This document shows positions 23,852 to 33,353 of a stretch of DNA of 64,000 nucleotides, piece after piece. Within the stretch, counting starts at the first letter, position 1. Every line of letters begins with the position of its first letter. Origin of the DNA: Vitis vinifera (taxonomy: Eukaryota; Streptophyta; Magnoliopsida; Vitales; Vitaceae); the NCBI RefSeq assembly GCF_030704535.1, contig NC_081817.1, forward strand, positions 3,239,001 to 3,303,000, read 5' to 3'. The notes beneath the pieces were generated by a model. The model had not been told where the DNA came from. It did no database searches and saw only the letters and a program-made list of their open reading frames with translations. The position numbers were made by a program, and so were the translations under genes.

Positions 23852-26638
23852 ATTCACATTCATTACTACCTATACAGGTCATGTTGTTATCCTTCTAGAA
23901 ATCCTGTTTAGATGGTTTGTTGGGATTAGATGAAATAATGTGTTCCATTTTAGGTATTCTTTGACTACGTTTTCAAGTATGGTGCCTGCCTTACTATTTG
24001 TTTTGTCTCTTAGCTATGCACTAGGTCATCTCCTTTTTATTCCCCAAAAGTCTCTCTCCTCCATCGGTACGTGGCTTTTTCATAATCCTTTTTAAATTAA
24101 AAGTGCGTTTGATAGTAATTTTATAAAGTATTTTTAATTTTTTTAATATTTCAAAGATAAAAATTGTCAAACATTAAAGATATTAGAAACACTTCCTAAA
24201 ATCTATATCAAATACATTATAAATAGTTATATGATGATGGTAGTCAACTATTTCTTTCTATGTAAGCTTCATGCACTTACCACTTTATTTTTTTTTACTC
24301 TAAAGTCTTATTTGGTTTCTTCGTACTTATCTCATTGGAGGGTAGTTTTGAAATAACCTCACTTTTTGATCCTTGAAGTTATCCTTTATATCTAATTCTT
24401 AGTTAAGATTTAAACTTAGTGAATTTAAGGGATCATTAGTTGATCCTAGTAATTCAACCCTCATTTTCCAAATTATTGAGCTTTTTAAGTATAGTCTACC
24501 TCCATGGGTCTTTTTATTGATTTATTCTACAACTTATCTTACCTATTTTAAAATAGTCCCCGTGTTGCATGCCAATAGCCAACTCCGATTATTTACTAGT
24601 TTCTTGTATGATTGGCTAGTTATCTTGGCAATTGATTGTAAGCCTTATGGACCATTTCAAGAGGTGGCCTCTCTTTTTCGTAAATCAAGTGCTTGCTTTT
24701 GTAGTTTGATTTGGTTTTAGCTTTACTTTTGCAACTTCGGTTCTTCCGACAACTCAGATTTTTGAAGTAGGAGGTCGTAAATCTTAAGCAAACTGATTGT
24801 AAATCAAAATTTTATATATTTTGAGAGGATTTTTACATGATAAAAAAAATGTTAAACTTCATTTTCAGTCATCACTGGGTCAAATGCCTTTCATTTTCAG
24901 AGTCTGAAAAGCACCAAAGACCAATTAACGTGGCCATCATCCTCATTTTAGGACCAGGTTTTGGTCATAACCTGCTTCATTGTCTCTTGTGGTTTTCAAC
25001 ATCCAACGAGGGTAGCAGCCACGTTATTGTCCAAAGTTTTGTTATAAAGAATACAAAAATAACTTTGGTCAATTTAAATAACATTTTCTGTGGCAACAAA
25101 AGTAAACGTGCATGCTTTGAAATGAATGAAAGATAAAGAAAAGAGTCTTCTATATGTTGGATTTGCAGTACCCCTTATCTTGTTCCTAAGGAGAACAAGT
25201 GTTATTTTTCCTTTTGTGCCCATGGGTTTCAAGTCAAATAGGTTTGTATGAGTAATTTTGGGTCACTTCAACTAATGCATGTCTCATTTGAGGCCGATTA
25301 TAGTATTTAATGAAATATTTTTGAACATTTATTAATTAGAATTTTAAAGTCTATTTCATAATATTTTTAAAAACCATTTTTAGTTTAAAAAATATTTTTG
25401 ATGTTTGATAAAATTTTAAAAAAGGTTTTAAAATTTTTTAAAAATTACTTTTAATTTTAAAAAAATTGCGTGATTTCTTCAATAAACATTTTCAGAGAAT
25501 ATTTCTATTAAAAGCACTTTAACTAGAAACATTGTTAAACATATTCTTAAGTTGTATGTGGTTTTTGGAATTAATTAATAAAAAGAAAAAAAATGCTAAA
25601 AAATGAATTTTTTTAAAATTTTTGTAATCATGGAAAAAAAGTCAAACATAAAATAATAAGAACTAATTTTTTTTTTTTTATAATTTTTTCCTTGTTTCCT
25701 TTTTCTCATTTTTTTTTTTTTGCAAATCAAACATATACGACAAGAAAATTTTTCTTATATTTGGATGTAAAAAAGAAAGGATAAAAAAAAAAGGGAAAAA
25801 AGAAGGAAAAAAAAAATTAAAAGAATCCTCTTTCCAAAATGTATTTTTCAATAATTTGAATCTTCTCTCTAAGATATTTTCCTCTACATTACAATAGGAT
25901 AAAAATTTTATAATATTTATTTATTTTTTCTTTTTCTAATACTTTTTTGAATTCACTTTCCTTACTTTGATATACCAAAAAACAGCCATCAACTCCAAGT
26001 AAAGGCAAATACTTATAAATCTTAAGGAAAATAATATTTAAATTTTTATTTATTTAAACTTCTAGGTAAGACACGTATTGGGTTAAAGAAAAGGCCTCGC
26101 TGGCGAGTTGAAATTTTTTTAAGTTTTTAAATAAATAATTGGGAGAAAATATAGGTGAAAAAAATAAAATTCTTCCCGAATAACTGGAAATTTTATTATT
26201 CCACTTGCTAGATACGGAAAATGACTTTCTTAATGAGAAGACCTCATTGACAATTTTTGCACGAATTTGGAGTAGGTATAAGAGCAATCGAATGCTCCAT
26301 TGCTTCATGATGAGAGCATTTTATTGGCTATTACTCCATTGTTGTTACAGGCTTTGCGTGCTTTTTGTATACTTCATTGACCTTTGGGCATACGAGGAAA
26401 AAAACAATTGTGCTCTACATTTTAGGTGCAGGTCGATTAGTCAAGTCGACCTGTAAGTTTGAAGGTTGTCTTTTCTTACGGTGCTCATTTGTGAGTAAGG
26501 TAAATTTTGGTAGCTTCAATGTGGTCTTCCACCATAGCACCTATCTCCAAATGTGCTGGTTGAGATCAGGTTTCAAGGTAGACCAATATCTTGGTGGTAG
26601 AATTTTTGGTAGCTCCAATAAGAATTATTATTTCTGAA
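23852..26638. other. Intergenic DNA between GRAS copies 4 and 5
   Basis: No gene is seen. There is a possible small inverted-repeat element near 24103-24217, a promoter-flank duplicate at about 24955-25270, and a very AT-rich stretch at 25300-25830 with long A and T runs. Confidence 0.5.
24103..24217. mobile_element. Possible MITE, about 115 bp
   Basis: The ends are imperfect inverted repeats: GTGCGTTTGATAGTAATTTT on the left, and the right end reads TGTATTTGATATAGATTTTAG in reverse complement. There is no coding capacity, and the target duplication is not clear. Confidence 0.4.
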
Positions 26639-26711
26639 GTACTAAGTTTTGTGCTTCCGCTCCACACTAATTTTGAAATAGCAGCTATTTGATATGAAGA
26701 TGGTAATATAG

Positions 26712-26719
26712 TATATAAA
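26712..26719 (+). promoter_or_regulatory. TATA box of GRAS copy 5
   Basis: TATATAAA about 210 bases before the leader's splice donor, followed by the TCTCAAATTTTGG context also present at copy 3. Confidence 0.6.
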
Positions 26720-26802
26720 AATCTCAAATTTTGGACATGCTCTACTAAATAAAGACGAACAAGCTGGTAAAAAGTCTTAAACACGTTAGAATCTCTGACC
26801 GA

Positions 26803-26838
26803 TGGAAGTCTCAATTCCTCCAACCTTCCTTCTGTGAT
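26803..26838 (+). other. Short upstream ORF in the leader of GRAS copy 5
   Basis: ATG-GAA-GTC-TCA through a TGA gives 11 residues (MEVSIPPTFLL). It lies between the TATA box and the leader's splice donor. The ATG is not conserved in the matching leader of copies 3 and 4, so any regulatory role is doubtful. Confidence 0.3.
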
Positions 26839-26926
26839 TTTAAAATTGCGCCACCCTGAGGCCTTTGAAAAGGAGAAGTAGCACCACTTCATACCTGCTC
26901 CATCTCTGAGTTCTCTGGGGTTTCAG

Positions 26927-27109
26927 GTATTTCATCTTCATCTTAAAATTCCTTCTGTATATTTGTATATTTTCAACTCTTTTTTCTGTTGAATTCCTCC
27001 TGCCCATTATATTCTGTAGCTTCAAGATCATTTTTGCTGTGCTTTCCAGAGTTCAATTTCTTCTTCAAAGCTAACCCAGTAATTGAAATTTTGCGCTTTT
27101 GAGTTTCAG
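26927..27109 (+). other. 5' UTR intron of GRAS copy 5
   Basis: Donor GGGGTTTCAG|GTATTT and acceptor GAGTTTCAG|GGTATTATTG, followed by a 31-base leader exon up to the ATG. Confidence 0.78.
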
Positions 27110-27140
27110 GGTATTATTGTCGTGGATTCTTGTAAAATAG

Positions 27141-29306
27141 TTGGCCATGGATCGACCCTCGAGGGGAATCGAATTCAGTGAAGACTCAGTTCCATTGTTA
27201 TCGGGTGAGAATCTTCCCGGTGGGTTGAAATTTCAGGAGCCGTTTTTATATCAAAATAATATAGATACCGTACCAATTTCTCTGCACCCGAGTGGTAGTA
27301 ATTTAGCCTCGTGGCCGTGTGCGGGTGTGGAGGAAGATCCTCTTGCGGACTCTGACTTTAGTGATATAGCTCTCAAGTACCTAAGCCAGATACTAATGGA
27401 GGAAGACCTAGAAGAAAAGACTGGCATGTTTAAGGAGTCTTTGGCGCTTGAGGCCACTGAGAAATTGTTCCATGACATCATTGGGGAGATATATCCTCCT
27501 CCAGGCGAGGAAAATTGTGGCAACCCATCTGAAAATGATAGTATAGATTTTAGTACTTGTAATAGTAATGATACTAGAGATGGTAACTTAGTGGAACCAG
27601 GGAGGAATTATGATAAGTCTCCACATATTGCTTCCCAGTCAACTTCTCATTCTTTAAGTTCTTCAAGCAGCCCAAATATTGTCTTAGATGGTTTTGTCGA
27701 TGTTCCAATGAGTACCCTTAAGGTTCCCAATATATTTAATGACAGAGAATCTGTTTTGCAGTTCAGGAGGGGGTTTGAGGAAGCTAGTAAATTCCTTCCA
27801 AATCGTTCTGATTTGTCAGTTGATTCGGCAAACCATAATACAGAACTGTTAGTCCCTAATAATGTAATGAATAAAGTGGAGAAGAAGCATGGAGGGGAGC
27901 ATTTTACAGATGGGTCAAGGGGAAAGAAGAAGACTCATCGAGATTTGGAATGTGAGGAAGTGAAGAGTAACAAGCAGAGTGCTGTTTATAATGAAATGAC
28001 ACTGACATCAGAAATGTTTGATCGAGTATTACTCTGTGATGCAGATGCATATGAAGCTGCCCTTCGTGAATCCTTTCAAAATGAAACAAGCAAGACTCTG
28101 CAGCAGGATGGTCAATCAAAAGGATCTAATGCTGGAAAGCCCCGAGGTTGGAAGAAGGGTGGGAAAAAGGATTTGGTGGACTTGAGAAGTCTATTAGCTC
28201 TTTGTGCACAAGCTGTGGCGGATGATGATCAGGTGAGCGCAGGTAAGCAACTGCAGCAGATCAGGCAGCATGCATCTCCAATGGGTGATGGGATGCAGAG
28301 ACTGGCTCACTATTTCGCTAATGCACTTGAGGCACGCTTGGATGGCTCTGGATCCCAGATTTGCAAAGCGGTTATTACCAAACCATCAGGTGCCCATTTC
28401 TTGAAAGTTTACCACCTACTTCTTGCAGTGTGCCCCTTTTTAAAAGTCCTTAATTTCTTCACCAATAAGACAATCACAAAAGCAGCTGAGAAAGCAGAGA
28501 GGCTCCATATTATTGATTTTGGTGTTCTCTACGGTTTCTCATGGCCTTCACTTTTACAACGTCTCTCAACTAGGCCTGGTGGGCCTCCCAAGCTTCGGAT
28601 TACCGGGATTGATTTTCCAGAACCTGGCTTCCGACCGGCACAAAGGGTTGAAGAGACAGGGCGTTGGATAGCAAATTATGCCAAGAGTTTCAATGTCCCA
28701 TTTCAGTTCAATGCCATTGCACAAAAGTTTGAAACTGTTCAAGTTGGGGATCTCAAGATCGGTAGCGAGGAGGTTGTTATAGTGAGGTGTCGATATCGAT
28801 TTAAAAACCTCCTGGATGAAACAGTGGTGGCAGAGAGTCCAAGAAACATAGTTCTGAATCTGATCAGGAAGATGAACCCAGATATTTTCATACACGCCGT
28901 CGTGAATGCGGCCTGCGATGCCCCCTTTTTCATGACACGATTCCGAGAGGCTCTCTTCCACTATTCTGCTTTGTTCGACATGCTTGAGAATAATGTGCCC
29001 CGCAACATTTTGGAGAGGGTGGTGATCGAGAGAGAAGTATTTGGCCGAGAGATAATGAACATGATTGCGTGTGAGGGACCAGAGAGGATCGAGAGGCCAG
29101 AGACGTACAAGCAATGGCAGATCCGTAATGAGAGGGCTGGATTTAGGCAGCTCCCTTTGGACCAGGAGATTGTTAATATAGCAAAGGAGAGAGTGAAATC
29201 ATGCTACCACAAAGATTTTATGATTGATGAAGACGGCCAATGGTTGCGACAGGGGTGGAAGGGACGGATTATTTTTGCTATCACTTCTTGGAAACCTGCT
29301 TCCTAA
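27141..29306 (+). CDS. SCL14-like: GRAS transcription regulator, LISCL (SCL9/SCL14-like) type, copy 5
   Basis: This is a single coding exon of 721 residues with no damage. The N-terminal half is acidic and Ser-rich, with DIALKYLSQILMEED near 72, KVPNIFNDRESVLQF near 190 and TSEMFDRVLLCDA near 290. The basic stretch RGWKKGGKK is followed by the GRAS domain from about residue 344: LLALCAQAV, LHIIDFGVLYGFSWP near 454, a PFYRE region (PRNIVLNLIRKMNPDIF) and SAW ending ITSWKPAS. It differs from copies 1, 2 and 6 at several core positions (FSWPS for FQWPS, KFETVQ for KWETIQ, NAACDAPFF for NGGYGAPFF, FGREIMN for FGWEAMN), as do copies 3 and 4. It is the only undamaged gene of that lineage in the window. 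A poly(A) signal AATAAA lies at 29427-29432. Confidence 0.95.
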   Translation: MAMDRPSRGIEFSEDSVPLLSGENLPGGLKFQEPFLYQNNIDTVPISLHPSGSNLASWPCAGVEEDPLADSDFSDIALKYLSQILMEEDLEEKTGMFKESLALEATEKLFHDIIGEIYPPPGEENCGNPSENDSIDFSTCNSNDTRDGNLVEPGRNYDKSPHIASQSTSHSLSSSSSPNIVLDGFVDVPMSTLKVPNIFNDRESVLQFRRGFEEASKFLPNRSDLSVDSANHNTELLVPNNVMNKVEKKHGGEHFTDGSRGKKKTHRDLECEEVKSNKQSAVYNEMTLTSEMFDRVLLCDADAYEAALRESFQNETSKTLQQDGQSKGSNAGKPRGWKKGGKKDLVDLRSLLALCAQAVADDDQVSAGKQLQQIRQHASPMGDGMQRLAHYFANALEARLDGSGSQICKAVITKPSGAHFLKVYHLLLAVCPFLKVLNFFTNKTITKAAEKAERLHIIDFGVLYGFSWPSLLQRLSTRPGGPPKLRITGIDFPEPGFRPAQRVEETGRWIANYAKSFNVPFQFNAIAQKFETVQVGDLKIGSEEVVIVRCRYRFKNLLDETVVAESPRNIVLNLIRKMNPDIFIHAVVNAACDAPFFMTRFREALFHYSALFDMLENNVPRNILERVVIEREVFGREIMNMIACEGPERIERPETYKQWQIRNERAGFRQLPLDQEIVNIAKERVKSCYHKDFMIDEDGQWLRQGWKGRIIFAITSWKPAS

Positions 29307-30680
29307 ATTGATGATATGGGTTCTCCTCGTAGAAATTGAGCCTTTTGTTCTATATCAAGAAGCTCAGTACCTGTTTGCTGCTGATCTTCTTTAGTTCTGT
29401 CCGGGCAGTTTGCTACATGGAATGAAAATAAAAGAAGAATGAAATGAGAGAGAAAATCCAAGAGTGAATGTGAAGTAGAGTATAGAATGGAAGGATTTTA
29501 TTCCTGTTCATTTGGGGGAAAAATATTGCACAATTTATATTGCAATTAAATGCATAGATGTCAACTTTAATAGTAGAAAAGGAAAAACAAAATCATTGAT
29601 CAAATCTTTGTGTGAAACCAGAAAAATAATAATAATTGGGAGAAAAAAAAACACATAATGATTTACGTGATTCCGTCAGTCTCAAGCCTACGTTAAAAAG
29701 ATAGAAAAAAGAAAAACTTTTCACTATTGTTAGAATAAATTATAAAATCTCTTCCTATAATTTTTTTATAGGAAATTAAGTGTATAATTATTAAAGATGT
29801 TTTTTCCAAAAAAGAAGATAATGTAATTGAAAACACACTTACAAAAATATGTTCTATTAAAACTATTAATTAACTTCCCAGATTCAAAATAAATGTAACA
29901 TCAATAATAAATAAATATAATAAAAATATTTATTATATTTATAAACTAATCGAGATCACAAATACCAGATTTAATTGAAATTAAAAGAAAATGACTTAAC
30001 AAAATTTGATCTAATGGATGTCCAAAGTGGTTTATGTAAAATATGACTTTCTTTGAAACTTTGTGAATGACATTTAAAACACTCAGATAGAAAATGGAGA
30101 TGAGACATCAATTTCATTTTCATTTACATTTATTAGTATATTTAAATTGTTTTAAAAATGGAATAAGAATTAAAAAAAAAAATTGATTGATATGAAATCA
30201 ATTCTTATTCTAATTTTTTATTTATTATTATTATGATTCACTTTCATTCATATTTATTAATTTTATTGATTTTTTAAAACCTCCATAAATGGTACAAAGA
30301 ACTAAAATTCAAGTATATTTTTTAAAAGATACATTTAATATAAATTCAAAATTTTAATATATGATTGATATATTTTTCTCATCACACGTTTTAAATGTAT
30401 TTTTAAATTTTTTTAATTTTCCGTAGATGGAAAAAACACACAATATATTCCTATGACTTAGAATTGGAGAAGCAATTCCCGCAGAATTTCTTGAATGTAA
30501 CTTCGAAATTTCAATTAGAGCCGTGGAAGGCGTAGACAAATTCCCAAGTCTATCCGCGTGTGGAAATGTCTCTTTTTGCTTTCTCTCAAAACTTATATCA
30601 ATGTTTTGGGCGGGTACGTCTGATGAGTTTAATAAGAGGAAATAAAGAACAGGACAAAATCTGTTGACAGCGGGCATTTG
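29307..30680. other. 3' UTR of GRAS copy 5 and AT-rich intergenic DNA
   Basis: No gene is seen. Bases 29560-30420 are strongly AT-rich and low in complexity. From about 30470 the base composition becomes more even, as expected for the promoter of copy 6. Confidence 0.5.
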
Positions 30681-30836
30681 GGCGGCCAGGATTTTCTCCT
30701 GCTCCGCCTCATCCTGAATTGCCAGAATCTTCTCTTTCTTTTGTGTGTCTGTCGCTGGTCCTCCATAATTTACAACTCATCGCCTCCTGTCTCAGACCTC
30801 ATAGCACGTACTACTTGTCGTCTCTCTCGATTCCAG

Positions 30837-31077
30837 GTTTTCCTTTTTCCGTTTATTTTTCTTTCTGTTTGATTGTATATGTATTCTCGTAATATATTCT
30901 TTTGCGTCAAGATTTCATGTTTGTTGACTCTAATGTTCTTGGTTTGGCGTAATTTTAGGGTTTGTTTTTTTGCTTGTTTAATATTAGTTTGCTTAAAGAA
31001 AACTGAAAAGTTTGGGATGTTTTTTTGTTTGTTTGAGAGGGAACCGTTAATTGGAAATTTGCTGTTTTAGGGTTCAG
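30837..31077 (+). other. 5' UTR intron of GRAS copy 6
   Basis: Donor CGATTCCAG|GTTTTC and acceptor TAGGGTTCAG|GTATTGTTG. The following leader exon aligns with those of copies 2, 4 and 5. Confidence 0.72.
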
Positions 31078-31106
31078 GTATTGTTGTTGTGACTTTTGGA
31101 ACGTAG

Positions 31107-33353
31107 ATGGTCATGGATCGATCTTTGAGTCGATTATACGGGTCAATCAATGGAATCAAGTTCAGTGAAGACTCTGTTTCAATTTTATCTGATCAGAATC
31201 TTAGTAATGGACCGGGATCGGAGGTGCCGATTGGTTGTGTAGATATTCCACCATTCCCACCTGATCCAGGCTCTAGCAATAAAGCCACGTGGTCGAGTGT
31301 GCGCAGGGAGGAAGATCCTCATGAGGACTGTGATTTTAGTGATGTAGTTCTTAAGTACATAAACGAGATGCTTATGGAGGAAAAAATAGAAGAAAAAACT
31401 TGCATGTTTCAGGCGTCTTCAGCACTTCAAACCACTGAGAAATCATTCTATGATGTTATTGGGGAGAAGTATCCTCCTCCAATTGATCACCGTTTGATGA
31501 AATCCTCACCTTATGTGGAGGAAAATCAAGAAAACTCGTCTGAAAATAGTAGTGGGAAATGCAGTAGTTATAGTAGTATCACTAGTTCTACTAGTGATGG
31601 TAACTTGGTGGAACATGTGTGGAATGGTGATCTTGGAGAGTGTAAGTCAGCTCATAGTGCTTCCCAGTCCACTTCTCAATCTTTTTCCAGTTCTTCAAAT
31701 GGTGCCAGTAATATTGCAAATGGTTATGTGGATTCTCCAATGAGTACCCTGAGGATTCCGGACATATTTAGTGACAATGAAGCTGCTTCACTGTTCAGGA
31801 AGGGGGTTGAGGAAGCTAGTAAATTCCTTCCAAATAGTACTGGCTTGTTTGTTGATTTGGTGACAGAGAATAGTAGGGGGTTAGTGAAGCAAGATCCTAA
31901 GGATGTGGTTGTTAAGATGGAGAAGAAACACAGAAATGAGTACTTTACAGGTGTGTCGAGGGGAAAGAAGAATCCTTATCCAGAGGATTTGGATTCAGAG
32001 GAAGAGAGGAATAGCAAGCAGTCAGCGGTTTATAATGAAATGACTGTGACATCAGAAATGTTTGATCTGGTCTTGCTATGTAACGAAGGGAAAGGTGAAG
32101 CTGCTCTTCGTGAGTCTTTTCAAAATGAAGCAAACAAAACTGTGCAGCAGGATGGTCAATCAAAAGGATCCAATACTGGAAAATCCCGTGGTAGGAAGAA
32201 AGGTGGCGGCAAGGACTTGGTGGACTTGACAACTCTACTGACTCTTTGCGCTCAAGCAGTTGCTGCTGATGATTGGAGGACAGCAAATGAGCAACTAAAG
32301 CAGATCAGACAGCATGCTTCTCCTACGGGTGATGGAAGGCAAAGAATGGCTCACTATTTTGCCAATGGTCTTGAGGCACGCATGGCTGGCTCTGGAACTC
32401 GGATTTATAAAGCAGTCATTACTAAGCCAACATCAGCTGCTATTGTCTTGAAAGCTTACCATCTACTTCTTGCTGTGTGCCCGTTTAAGAAGCTTCCTAA
32501 TTTCTTCTCAAATAAGACAATTACAAAAGTGGCAGAGAGAGCAGCAAGGCTCCACATTGTTGATTTTGGTATTCTCTATGGTTTCCAATGGCCTTCTCTC
32601 ATACAACGTCTCGCTTCTAGGCCTGGTGGACCTCCCAAGCTTCGGATTACTGGAATTGATCTTCCACAACCAGGCTTCCGACCGGCAGAAAGGGTTGAGG
32701 AGACAGGACATCGGTTAGCAAATTATGCGAGGAGTTTCAACGTTCCATTTGAGTTCAATGCTATAGCGCAGAAGTGGGAAACAATTCAAGTTGAGGATCT
32801 TAAAATTGACAGTGATGAGCTGCTTGTTGTAAACTGTAATTGTAGATTTAGAAACCTACTTGATGAAACTGTAGTTGTGGAGAGTCCTAGGAATATTGTT
32901 CTGAATCTGATCAGGAAGATGAATCCTGATATTTTCATACAGGGAATTGTGAATGGGGGCTATGGTGCTCCCTTCTTTCTGTCACGATTCCGAGAGGCTC
33001 TCTTTCACTTTTCTGCCTTGTTTGATATACTTGAGGCTACTGTGCCTCGTCAGACTTTGGAGAGGACGCTGATTGAGAGAGAGATATTTGGTTGGGATGC
33101 AATGAACGTCATCGCATGTGAGGGCTCAGAAAGGATTGAGAGGCCAGAGACATACAGGCAGTGGCAAATTCGTAACCTGAGGGCTGGGTTTAGGCAGCTC
33201 CCTTTGGACCAGGAGATTTTTAATATTGCAAAAGAGAAGGTCAAATTATGGTATCACAAAGACTTTGCGGTTGACCAAGATGGCCAGTGGTTGCTACAAG
33301 GATGGAAGGGGCGCATTATTTTTGCAATCTCTTCTTGGAAGGCTGTTCAGTAA
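31107..33353 (+). CDS. SCL14-like: GRAS transcription regulator, LISCL (SCL9/SCL14-like) type, copy 6
   Basis: This is a single coding exon of 748 residues, the longest copy. It starts with ATG-GTC-ATG-GAT as copy 2 does. The N-terminal region has DVVLKYINEMLMEEK near 78, a Ser-rich linker, LRIPDIFSDNEAASLF near 213 and TSEMFDLVLLCNE near 315. The basic stretch RGRKKGGGK precedes the GRAS domain (from about 369): LLTLCAQAV, LHIVDFGILYGFQWP near 481, PRNIVLNLIRKMNPDIF with NGGYGAPFF after it, FGWDAMN and SAW ending ISSWKAVQ. It belongs with copies 1 and 2, although copies 3-5 lie between them. Its 3' flank resembles that of copy 1 (GAATTCCAGCCTTT and later blocks). Confidence 0.95.
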   Translation: MVMDRSLSRLYGSINGIKFSEDSVSILSDQNLSNGPGSEVPIGCVDIPPFPPDPGSSNKATWSSVRREEDPHEDCDFSDVVLKYINEMLMEEKIEEKTCMFQASSALQTTEKSFYDVIGEKYPPPIDHRLMKSSPYVEENQENSSENSSGKCSSYSSITSSTSDGNLVEHVWNGDLGECKSAHSASQSTSQSFSSSSNGASNIANGYVDSPMSTLRIPDIFSDNEAASLFRKGVEEASKFLPNSTGLFVDLVTENSRGLVKQDPKDVVVKMEKKHRNEYFTGVSRGKKNPYPEDLDSEEERNSKQSAVYNEMTVTSEMFDLVLLCNEGKGEAALRESFQNEANKTVQQDGQSKGSNTGKSRGRKKGGGKDLVDLTTLLTLCAQAVAADDWRTANEQLKQIRQHASPTGDGRQRMAHYFANGLEARMAGSGTRIYKAVITKPTSAAIVLKAYHLLLAVCPFKKLPNFFSNKTITKVAERAARLHIVDFGILYGFQWPSLIQRLASRPGGPPKLRITGIDLPQPGFRPAERVEETGHRLANYARSFNVPFEFNAIAQKWETIQVEDLKIDSDELLVVNCNCRFRNLLDETVVVESPRNIVLNLIRKMNPDIFIQGIVNGGYGAPFFLSRFREALFHFSALFDILEATVPRQTLERTLIEREIFGWDAMNVIACEGSERIERPETYRQWQIRNLRAGFRQLPLDQEIFNIAKEKVKLWYHKDFAVDQDGQWLLQGWKGRIIFAISSWKAVQ

